NCBI GenBank assembly: GCA_964512105.1
Contig: CAZEGI010000036.1
Span: 1-8,638 of the forward strand
Direction of reading: 5' to 3'
DNA from: CAZEGI01 sp964512105
GTDB taxonomy: Archaea > Altiarchaeota > Altiarchaeia > IMC4 > CAZEGI01
Length of the DNA stretch: 8,638 nt
The first letter of the stretch is position 1. Every line of letters starts with the position of its first letter. Below are positions 1-4,911 of the stretch, one piece after another. A program made the translations under genes and the position numbers. Under the pieces are notes generated by a model. That model ran no database searches and was not told where the DNA came from. It worked only from the letters and a program-made list of their open reading frames with translations.

Positions 1-93
1 AAAAAAGAGGCTGCCGAATTCGTGAAGTTTTACCAGAATTTAAAGCAGAAGATGCCATTAATGAGAAGGCACTTCGATTTGTCAAAAAAATGA
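1..93 (+). CDS. C-terminal tail of an unidentified protein (partial, 5' end outside window)
   Basis: Reading frame 1 is open from the first base and ends at TGA 91-93, giving 30 residues ending RRHFDLSKK. The tail is strongly basic and looks helical. The stop codon overlaps the ATG of mfnA (90-92) in an ATGA arrangement, typical of translationally coupled genes, so this is very likely the real upstream member of an mfnA operon. I do not recognise the family from this fragment. The frame could also be open by chance, but the exact overlap argues against that. Confidence 0.6.
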   Translation, partial: KKEAAEFVKFYQNLKQKMPLMRRHFDLSKK

Positions 94-1187
94 AAGAACA
101 GGAGATTTTGTCTAGACTTAGGAGACTACGGGCAAAGGATCCTTTTTTTGGGGATGGGAAAATTTTATCTTCAGTTTCAACAAAGCCATTAGATGTTAGC
201 CTTGAGGCGTTCAAAATCTTTGCGGATACAAACGCCCTGGATACACACATTTTTTCTTCCGTGAAAATCCTCGAGAATGAAGTCATTGGCTGGCTGGGCG
301 AATTACTCAAAAATCCAAACGCATACGGATATGTTACAACCGGGGGTACTGAAGCGAACATATACGCGCTGTGGGTCGCAAAGGAAAACCATCCGGACAA
401 GCATGAGATTGTTGCTCCAAGGTCTGCGCACTACTCTATAGAAAAAGCAGCAAGGATGATGAATTTGGATATAAGACGTGTGGAAGTTGACGACAACTTT
501 AGGGCAAAACCGGATAGTATAAGAAAGAGTATCAGTGAAGATACGCTCGCGGTGGTTCTGACTGCAGGAACGTCCGCATTGGGGATGGTTGACCCCGTTG
601 AAGAGATCACAGAATTCTGCGACAACGTTTTTGTGCATGTGGACGCCGCCTTCGGCGGTTTCATTATTCCTTTTCTGGATAGGGAAAGGGTTGATTTCTC
701 CCTCGATAACGTTGATTCTATAACGGTTGACCCGCACAAGATGGGAATGTGTCCCATACCATCGGGCTCAATACTCTTCAGGGATAACTCGCTTGTGGAC
801 GGGATAAAGTTCAATCCCACATATCTGCCAATCGAAACACAAACGCTTGTCGGAACCCGTTCTGGCGGGGCGATCGCCGCAACCTGGGCAACGATAATGC
901 GCTTGGGTTTTGATGGTTACAAAAAAATCGCCGGGCAGTGCATGCAGAATACGGCACTATTGTGCGACGAACTCGGAAAGAATCACATCCACACGGTTGT
1001 CGAACCCGATTTGAATATTGTGGGGATAAAAGTTGCAAATCCGAGGGAAGTTGTTGACTCACTAAATAGAAAGGGCTGGAAGGTTTCGGCCATCAGAGAA
1101 CCACGATGCGTTAGGGTCGTAGTTATGCCGCATGTTAAAACAGAACACATCAAAAAATTCGTTTCGGATTTGGGAAGGGCTATCTGA
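90..1187 (+). CDS. mfnA: PLP-dependent L-tyrosine / L-aspartate decarboxylase MfnA
   Basis: This 365-residue protein belongs to the group II pyridoxal-phosphate decarboxylases (glutamate/tyrosine decarboxylase family). Visible landmarks are the phosphate-binding TTGGTEAN (83-90), the ring-stacking His in RSAHYS (His114), the cofactor Asp in HVDAAFGG (Asp185) and the Schiff-base lysine in VDPHKMG (Lys217). Length fits archaeal MfnA. In methanogens the enzyme makes tyramine for methanofuran; in archaea without methanofuran the homologue is thought to decarboxylate aspartate to beta-alanine for coenzyme A. The sequence alone does not tell which applies here. The ATG overlaps the stop of the upstream gene and has no Shine-Dalgarno sequence, so translation is probably coupled. 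The gene converges on ribD with a 5-base gap. Family assignment is firm; substrate is open. Confidence 0.93.
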   Translation: MKEQEILSRLRRLRAKDPFFGDGKILSSVSTKPLDVSLEAFKIFADTNALDTHIFSSVKILENEVIGWLGELLKNPNAYGYVTTGGTEANIYALWVAKENHPDKHEIVAPRSAHYSIEKAARMMNLDIRRVEVDDNFRAKPDSIRKSISEDTLAVVLTAGTSALGMVDPVEEITEFCDNVFVHVDAAFGGFIIPFLDRERVDFSLDNVDSITVDPHKMGMCPIPSGSILFRDNSLVDGIKFNPTYLPIETQTLVGTRSGGAIAATWATIMRLGFDGYKKIAGQCMQNTALLCDELGKNHIHTVVEPDLNIVGIKVANPREVVDSLNRKGWKVSAIREPRCVRVVVMPHVKTEHIKKFVSDLGRAI

Positions 1188-1192
1188 GAGGA

Positions 1193-2260
1193 TTAGAGAT
1201 AACCCTCCAAAACAAGGTCATCATTTAATTTACGGCAATCGAGATTTTTTATCTTTATTGAATCTTTTATGGAATCTGTACCAAGCCCGGAGATTACGGT
1301 TTTCCCGTCGTCACCGATTATTTTTGGAGCGATGTAGAACCGCACTTTATCAACGATTCCGGATTTTAGCGCAGATGCGTTTATTTCGGAACCGCCTTCT
1401 ATCAGCACGGATGTTATTTCCAATTCCCCCAGTTTTCTCATGAGTTTTTTAAGATCAACCCTGCCGTTTTTTTCATCGGTGATTAGAATTTTTGCACCTT
1501 TACCTTCTAAAATTTTTTTGTTTTTTTTATTATGATTTTTTGTCGTTGCAATTATTACATTACCACCATCAAAAATTTTCGAATTCAGTGGAACCCTCAA
1601 ACTTGAATCAACAATAATCTTAATCGGATTTTTGCCGTTCTTAATCCTGCATGTCAGTTGTGGATTATCTGTAATGACGGTATTCACACCGACAAGAACC
1701 GCATCAACCTTCGAACGCAGTTCATGGACTTCTTTTCGCGATTCCTCAGAAGAAATCCATTTCGAGTCCCCGGTTTTTGTTGCGATTTTTCCGTCGAGAC
1801 TCATCGCTGCTTTAAGGATAACGAATGGTTCCTTTTTTGTTATGAATTTTATATAAGATTCATTGAGTTTTTCAGCATCTTTTTTTAAAACACCATCAAC
1901 AACTTCAATGCCTGCTCTTCTTAACTCCTTCATCCCGTTTCCATCAACCTTAGGGTTCGGGTCGCGCATTGCGAGCACGACTTTTTTTATGTCCGCCTTT
2001 ATTATGGCTTTTGTGCATGGTGGTGTTCTGCCGTAGTGGCAGCATGGTTCGAGTGTCACGTACATCATGCAACCGCGCGCATCTTTAATTTTTTTCAGGG
2101 CTTCGATTTCAGCGTGCGGTTTTCCTGCTTTTTTGTGATAGCCCTCTGCAAGGATCCTTCCTTTTTTTACGAGAACGCAGCCAACCATGGGGTTGGGGGA
2201 TGTTGTTCCCTTGGTAGCGAGCTCCAGTGCCCGGCGCATGAATTTTTCGTCGGATTTCAT
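1193..2260 (-). CDS. ribD: Bifunctional riboflavin biosynthesis protein RibD (pyrimidine deaminase / reductase)
   Basis: Cytosolic enzyme for the second and third steps of riboflavin synthesis: deamination of the diaminopyrimidinone ribosyl phosphate from RibA, then NADPH-dependent reduction of the ribosyl side chain. It has 355 residues, close to bacterial RibD. The N-terminal deaminase domain (about 1-143) shows the zinc site HAE (His49, Glu51) and EPCCHYGRTPPC (Cys73, Cys82). The C-terminal reductase domain (about 145-355) shows KAAMSLDGKIA (150-160), SKWISSEESR (166-175), the GVNTVITDNPQLTCR segment (191-205) and LIEGGSEINASAL (286-298). Most archaea carry only the reductase half, so the fused form points to a bacterial origin. 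It is the last gene of the rib operon; its ATG overlaps the ribA stop by 4 bases with no visible Shine-Dalgarno. It is Lys-rich and clearly more AT-rich than ribA. Confidence 0.95.
   Translation of the reverse strand: MKSDEKFMRRALELATKGTTSPNPMVGCVLVKKGRILAEGYHKKAGKPHAEIEALKKIKDARGCMMYVTLEPCCHYGRTPPCTKAIIKADIKKVVLAMRDPNPKVDGNGMKELRRAGIEVVDGVLKKDAEKLNESYIKFITKKEPFVILKAAMSLDGKIATKTGDSKWISSEESRKEVHELRSKVDAVLVGVNTVITDNPQLTCRIKNGKNPIKIIVDSSLRVPLNSKIFDGGNVIIATTKNHNKKNKKILEGKGAKILITDEKNGRVDLKKLMRKLGELEITSVLIEGGSEINASALKSGIVDKVRFYIAPKIIGDDGKTVISGLGTDSIKDSIKIKNLDCRKLNDDLVLEGYL
1245..1268 (+). terminator. Possible T-tract terminator for the mfnA transcript
   Basis: About 57 bases after the mfnA stop, the plus strand has a run of six T followed by further T-rich stretches (TTTTTTATCTTTATTG, then CTTTT). 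Archaeal RNA polymerase often stops at such tracts without a hairpin. The tract lies inside the antisense of the ribD 3' end, so its base composition could simply reflect Lys codons of ribD. Low confidence. Confidence 0.3.
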
Positions 2261-2841
2261 ATCGAGAGCAGGTGTCCAAGTTTTTTCTTCTTCGTCCTGA
2301 GATACGATTCGTTGGTAACTTCTGGTGGAATCTCAATCGGAACCCTTTTTACTTTTATCCCGTTTTCCTCCAAACCAGAAATCTTGCGCGGATTGTTTGT
2401 CAGCAACCGCACGGACGTCACACCAAGTTTTCTGAGAATCTCTGCAGCGTCCTTGTAATCCCGCTCGTCGTCCCCGAACCCGAGCTCAAGGTTGGCTTCA
2501 ACCGTATCCCTGCCGTTGTCCTGCAGACAATACGCTTTAACCTTGTTCAGGGCACCGATGCCACGGCCTTCCTGTGAGTATAGATAAATCACAACGCCCC
2601 TGCCTTCCTCTGCGATGAGGTTTATTGATTCCTGCAACTGGTCGCCGCAGTCGCATCTTTTTGAGTGGAAAACATCACCCGTGACGCATGCGGAATGTAA
2701 CCTCACGAGAACATCGTCGCCGGAAGCTTTCCCTTTGGTCAGAACCAAAAACTGTTCGCCATCCGTACCCTCAAACCCTGTCAGCTCGAAATTTCCGTAC
2801 TTTGCCGGGAATTTTGCGGTGCCGATTTTTTTTACAACCAT
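2257..2841 (-). CDS. ribA: GTP cyclohydrolase II RibA
   Basis: Catalyses the first committed step of riboflavin synthesis, opening the imidazole ring of GTP with loss of formate and pyrophosphate. At 194 residues it matches stand-alone bacterial RibA (E. coli 196). The zinc cysteines are in SACVTGDVFHSKRCDCG (Cys52, Cys63, Cys65). YSQEGRGIG (88-96) and DERD (Asp125, Arg127), matching the catalytic Asp-Arg pair of the E. coli enzyme, are present, as is LLTNNPRK (146-153). Many archaea instead use the unrelated GTP cyclohydrolase III plus a separate formamide hydrolase, so this bacterial-type enzyme is notable. It lies 1 base after ribH and overlaps ribD by 4 bases. No fused DHBP synthase domain is present; ribB is a separate gene in the same operon. 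Confidence 0.95.
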   Translation of the reverse strand: MVVKKIGTAKFPAKYGNFELTGFEGTDGEQFLVLTKGKASGDDVLVRLHSACVTGDVFHSKRCDCGDQLQESINLIAEEGRGVVIYLYSQEGRGIGALNKVKAYCLQDNGRDTVEANLELGFGDDERDYKDAAEILRKLGVTSVRLLTNNPRKISGLEENGIKVKRVPIEIPPEVTNESYLRTKKKKLGHLLSI

Positions 2842-2842
2842 C

Positions 2843-3262
2843 CTATTTTATGTTCCTAATGCACTTGACCATCTTGACTGCCGCATCAACCGCACGCTTT
2901 GCATACTCGATCCTCTTGTGCGCTTCCAACCGGCTCATGCCGGGCCCTGCAATTCCGAGAGAAACCGGTTTTCCGTACTCCAGACCCAGATCAGCAATCT
3001 TTCTTGTAGCATGCTGCGCAACTATCTCGTCGTGCTCCGTCTGCCCCTCGATTACTGAACCGAGAGTCACGACGCAGTCAATGTCCTTTTTCTCCAAAAC
3101 CTTTTTTACGGCCAAAGGCATGTCGAAAACTCCTGGAACTTTTACTATGGTTTTTACGTCAGCACCCAGAAACTTCGCATGCTCCTTGGCAAGCTCAACC
3201 ATCGCATAGGTTATGTCGTAGTTGAACTCCGCAGCCACAATGCCAATGTTTATTTTTTCCAT
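2843..3262 (-). CDS. ribH: 6,7-dimethyl-8-ribityllumazine synthase RibH, archaeal type
   Basis: Condenses the ribitylaminopyrimidine with dihydroxybutanone phosphate to give lumazine; family members form pentamers or 60-subunit capsids. It has 139 residues. Visible motifs are AEFN with Phe13 near the pyrimidine site, PGVFDMPLAVKK (43-54), GSVIEGQTEHDEIV (68-81) with the catalytic His77, and GIAGPGMSRLEAHKR (103-117), whose GPGM-R-L pattern resembles methanogen RibH more than bacterial RibH. The stop is TAG. A strong Shine-Dalgarno (GAGGTGG) precedes the ATG. It sits between ribC and ribA in the operon and is a distant paralogue of its neighbour ribC. Confidence 0.95.
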   Translation of the reverse strand: MEKINIGIVAAEFNYDITYAMVELAKEHAKFLGADVKTIVKVPGVFDMPLAVKKVLEKKDIDCVVTLGSVIEGQTEHDEIVAQHATRKIADLGLEYGKPVSLGIAGPGMSRLEAHKRIEYAKRAVDAAVKMVKCIRNIK

Positions 3263-3266
3263 TTTA

Positions 3267-3273
3267 CCACCTC
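3267..3273 (-). promoter_or_regulatory. Shine-Dalgarno site of ribH
   Basis: The minus strand reads GAGGTGG four bases before the ribH ATG at 3262. It falls in the 18-base gap after the ribC stop and supports independent initiation on ribH inside the polycistronic message. Confidence 0.75.
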
Positions 3274-3280
3274 GTTTATA

Positions 3281-3745
3281 TTAAATTTTAATCGGACCGG
3301 CATCTTTATAGCCCTGTCTCAAACCCATTCCCGCGTTTCTTGTAAGTTCGTCGGGATGGAACATCAAGTTAATGACATTCAACGCATGTTCCCTCGCGCG
3401 TTTTTCGCACAGGTCTGCGAGCTTGCTTTCGATTTCAGCCTCGTCTTCGTGCACGAACACTTCAATGATGTGCGTGTTCGTGAGCAGCTGCACCTGTATC
3501 AACCCCGTTGATGCCTCGTGTGCACACTGTTTGTCTATTGCCTCTTTGCCGGGCATTCCAAAGGCCATGACTATGTCGCAACCCTGCTCCTCTATGAGTT
3601 TTTTCGCAGCAACGGGAAGGTCCTTCACACCGGGAACGGTGTAACGCGCAATGCCAATGCCGCCGACATTGCTCCTCAATTCGTTGATTGCATCCTTTGC
3701 CATGTCGTATCTTGCGAATGAAGTGTCACAGATTCCGATTTTCAT
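3281..3745 (-). CDS. ribC: Archaeal-type riboflavin synthase RibC
   Basis: Final pathway step: dismutation of two lumazine molecules to riboflavin and the pyrimidine intermediate. The protein is of the methanogen type (Methanocaldococcus MJ1184), which is related to lumazine synthase and unrelated to bacterial RibE. From the chosen start it has 154 residues. Conserved stretches are GICDTSFARYDMA (4-16), TVPGVKDLPVAAKK (36-49), MAFGMPGKEAIDKQCAHEAS (60-79), HIIEVFVHEDEAE (91-103) and LTRNAGMGLRQGYKDAGP (134-151). I chose the ATG at 3745 rather than the upstream in-frame TTG at 3754: GAGGTGA lies 9 bases before this ATG but directly abuts the TTG, and the MJ1184 N-terminus fits the shorter form. 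It overlaps ribB by 20 bases. Confidence 0.95.
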   Translation of the reverse strand: MKIGICDTSFARYDMAKDAINELRSNVGGIGIARYTVPGVKDLPVAAKKLIEEQGCDIVMAFGMPGKEAIDKQCAHEASTGLIQVQLLTNTHIIEVFVHEDEAEIESKLADLCEKRAREHALNVINLMFHPDELTRNAGMGLRQGYKDAGPIKI

Positions 3746-4400
3746 AAGCCTCAATCACCTCGTCGCCTTCCAGGAACACCAGATTGTTTTTCTTTGCGTA
3801 TTCAATCGCGTCCTTCTTGCTCAGCGCATCTGGAGAGTTCATCATTTCGCATATCGCTGAAACCGGAGTCAGACCGGCAAGTTCCATCAGGGCTATTGAA
3901 AGTTCTGTCTGGCCTTTTCTTTTCTTCAGCAAACCATCGGCTGCAATCAGCAGCGGAACGTGTCCCGGCGAGCGGAATTTTTTTGTGAACTCTGAGGTTT
4001 TCGGATTTTTTGCAAGTTTTGCAAATTCGCGGATTGTTAACGCTCGATCCTTGTCGGAAATCCCGGTGAATGTTTCCCTGTGGTTTATCATCAAAGAGAA
4101 TGAAGAGCGTTCATCGTATGGTAGATTAACAGCCTTTATGTTTTTCAAAAATTTGAATTTTTCAGCTGCCTTGTCGTATATGTCGACCATGTACGGCAGA
4201 CTGAGGTTTTTTGCTATGTTGTGATCCATTGCAACGCATATCAAACCACCGCCATCCTTTCGCATGGTTGCTATGTGTTCTGGCTTTACAAACTCGCCCG
4301 CAACAACAAAATCAGTTTCGCGCTCGCGGTTGTCGGAGTCGTAAAGCAAAATGAATTGGCCCTTTCTTAACGCGTCACAAGCCAGCCCAATCTTATCCAT
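3726..4400 (-). CDS. ribB: 3,4-dihydroxy-2-butanone 4-phosphate synthase RibB
   Basis: Converts ribulose 5-phosphate to dihydroxybutanone phosphate and formate, the four-carbon donor for RibH. It has 224 residues and, as I remember the Methanocaldococcus MJ0055 sequence, appears nearly collinear with it. Visible are DSDNRERETDFVV (21-33) with metal-ligand Glu26 and Glu28, DGGGLICVA (49-57), SSFSLMINHRETFTGISDKD (99-118), RSPGHVPLL (143-151) and the C-terminal VFLEGDEVIEAY. The usual GHTE metal-site motif reads GQTE here (Gln164; codon CAG, one base from a His codon), so a His expected to bind Mg2+ is replaced. The other active-site motifs look intact. It is the first gene of the rib operon, with a TATA-like box 26 bases upstream of the ATG and no Shine-Dalgarno, so the message is probably leaderless. 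Confidence 0.94.
   Translation of the reverse strand: MDKIGLACDALRKGQFILLYDSDNRERETDFVVAGEFVKPEHIATMRKDGGGLICVAMDHNIAKNLSLPYMVDIYDKAAEKFKFLKNIKAVNLPYDERSSFSLMINHRETFTGISDKDRALTIREFAKLAKNPKTSEFTKKFRSPGHVPLLIAADGLLKKRKGQTELSIALMELAGLTPVSAICEMMNSPDALSKKDAIEYAKKNNLVFLEGDEVIEAYENRNL
3755..3761 (-). promoter_or_regulatory. Shine-Dalgarno site that decides the ribC start
   Basis: The minus strand reads GAGGTGA, then TTGAGGCTT, then the ribC ATG at 3745. The nine-base spacing is normal for this ATG; the upstream TTG touches the motif and would have no spacer. The site lies within the 3' end of the ribB coding region. Confidence 0.75.
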
Positions 4401-4422
4401 GAGTATTCATAAGGGGCTCGGG

Positions 4423-4430
4423 TTTAAAAA
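4423..4430 (-). promoter_or_regulatory. TATA-like box of the rib operon
   Basis: The minus strand reads TTTTTAAA centred about 26 bases before the first base of the ribB ATG (4400). In archaea the TATA box lies about that far before the transcription start, so transcription would begin at or next to the ATG. The absence of a Shine-Dalgarno before ribB fits a leaderless message. Confidence 0.55.
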
Positions 4431-4480
4431 TACTCAAAAATAGGAAGTTACTCAGAAATAAGTAGTATAGTAATACTATA
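4431..4480. promoter_or_regulatory. Direct repeats and palindrome upstream of the rib promoter (possible operator)
   Basis: Two 12-base direct repeats, TACTCAAAAATA (4431-4442) and TACTCAGAAATA (4449-4460), match at 11 of 12 positions and start 18 bases apart, next to the ribB TATA box. They are followed by an odd-centred perfect palindrome, TATAGTA-A-TACTATA (4466-4480), which abuts the EF-1-beta stop codon. Either could bind a regulator; archaea regulate rib genes through RbkR (a riboflavin kinase with a DNA-binding domain), but I cannot test a match to its site. AT-richness makes chance repeats plausible. T-rich minus-strand runs here could also end the EF-1-beta transcript. Confidence 0.35.
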
Positions 4481-4756
4481 TCACAATCTCGTCACATCCA
4501 CGGTCTCGACGTCGCTTACGCCCTTGATGCGTTTTATCTTGTCCTCTATCTGGTCGATTCCGCCACGATCGTCATTCAGCAGAATGATGGCCTCAAGATA
4601 GTTCAGGCCAAATGCTATCGGTCTTATCCCGGTTTTGTGCAGTTTTCCAATGCCCGCAACCGCACCCGACAGGAATTCGGAAATATCCTCAAGGTTTACA
4701 TCAACGGATTTTGGCATTATCCTCAGGGTTGCGACAACGTTCCAGTCTTCAGCCAT
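4481..4756 (-). CDS. ef1b: Archaeal translation elongation factor 1-beta (aEF1B)
   Basis: Nucleotide exchange factor for elongation factor 1-alpha, restoring the GTP form during translation. From the chosen ATG it has 91 residues, the size of the archaeal single-domain protein. Landmarks are VVATLRIMPKSVDVNLEDI (7-25), RPIAFGLNYLEAIILLND (45-62) and the C-terminal IKGVSDVETVDVTRL. The open frame extends 21 residues further to an ATG at 4819, but that extension (CTTDSSAVCC-like) is encoded by the hairpin-rich spacer and has no counterpart in the family, so I start at 4756. No good Shine-Dalgarno is visible. It lies between L10e upstream and the rib operon downstream on the same strand. Confidence 0.92.
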   Translation of the reverse strand: MAEDWNVVATLRIMPKSVDVNLEDISEFLSGAVAGIGKLHKTGIRPIAFGLNYLEAIILLNDDRGGIDQIEDKIKRIKGVSDVETVDVTRL

Positions 4757-4881
4757 TACAAAAATGCAAGGATATAACAAACTGCAACAGACAGCAGAAC
4801 TGTCTGTTGTGCATTGCATGCAGAAGATTGTTACCTTGCATTACACCCCCTCTGTTTTCTTATCATTTTGCATTTTTGTAA
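4756..4881. repeat. 14-base perfect inverted repeat bounding the L10e / EF-1-beta spacer
   Basis: TTACAAAAATGCAA at 4756-4769 is repeated in exact inverted form as TTGCATTTTTGTAA at 4868-4881, bounding a 126-base block that contains nearly the whole spacer. The left arm ends on the first base of the EF-1-beta start codon. A further 9-base inverted match (AATGCAAGG 4763-4771, CCTTGCATT 4834-4842) gives an alternative pairing, and TTGCAT occurs three times on the plus strand plus once inverted. It could be a small non-autonomous element with short terminal repeats (a TA dinucleotide sits near each end), a folded RNA region controlling EF-1-beta translation, or a binding region for a regulator. 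I cannot choose from one copy. Confidence 0.6.
4785..4809. repeat. Perfect 10-base-pair stem-loop
   Basis: CAACAGACAG (4785-4794), a 5-base loop, and CTGTCTGTTG (4800-4809) form a perfect stem, 28 bases upstream of the EF-1-beta ATG on the minus strand. The bases after it on the minus strand (CAGTTTGTTATATCC) are only weakly T-rich, so it is a poor bacterial-style terminator. It is nested inside the 14-base inverted repeat. Confidence 0.6.
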
Positions 4882-4883
4882 GT

Positions 4884-4911
4884 CATACTCTACCCATTAA
4901 GGAAGAGTATG
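4884..4911. repeat. Inverted repeat spanning the L10e stop codon
   Basis: CATACTCT (4884-4891) and AGAGTATG (4904-4911) are exact inverted copies; the stem can continue past one mismatch by two more pairs. The repeat includes the last codons (His-Thr-Leu-Pro) and TAA stop of L10e, so an mRNA hairpin would form exactly at the end of the reading frame. Confidence 0.5.

Noticed and set aside
303..1062. Minus-strand open frames opposite mfnA
   Set aside because: They are shadows of a clearly conserved PLP enzyme, with no motifs or ribosome-binding sites of their own.
1500..1540. Long T-rich plus-strand tract as a terminator or control element
   Set aside because: It is the complement of Lys/Asn codons (KNHNKKNKK) in the ribD reading frame and lies in the middle of that gene.
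3746..3754. TTG at 3754 as the start of ribC
   Set aside because: The Shine-Dalgarno directly abuts it, whereas the ATG at 3745 has a normal nine-base spacer and matches the family N-terminus.
1132..4224. Long plus-strand open frames opposite the rib genes
   Set aside because: Their products are Phe/Ser/Arg-rich with no recognisable motifs, and they mirror strong conserved genes on the minus strand.
4401..4480. An FMN riboswitch upstream of the rib operon
   Set aside because: The promoter appears to give a leaderless message, the gap is only 80 bases, and no conserved FMN-aptamer segments are visible; such riboswitches are bacterial.
4770..4777. TTATAT on the minus strand as a TATA box for EF-1-beta
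   Set aside because: Its centre is only about 18 bases before the ATG, which would place the transcription start inside the gene.
4757..4819. A 21-residue N-terminal extension of EF-1-beta starting at ATG 4819
   Set aside because: The extension is Cys/Ser-rich, is encoded by the hairpin spacer, and has no counterpart in the family; the product from 4756 has the normal archaeal size.
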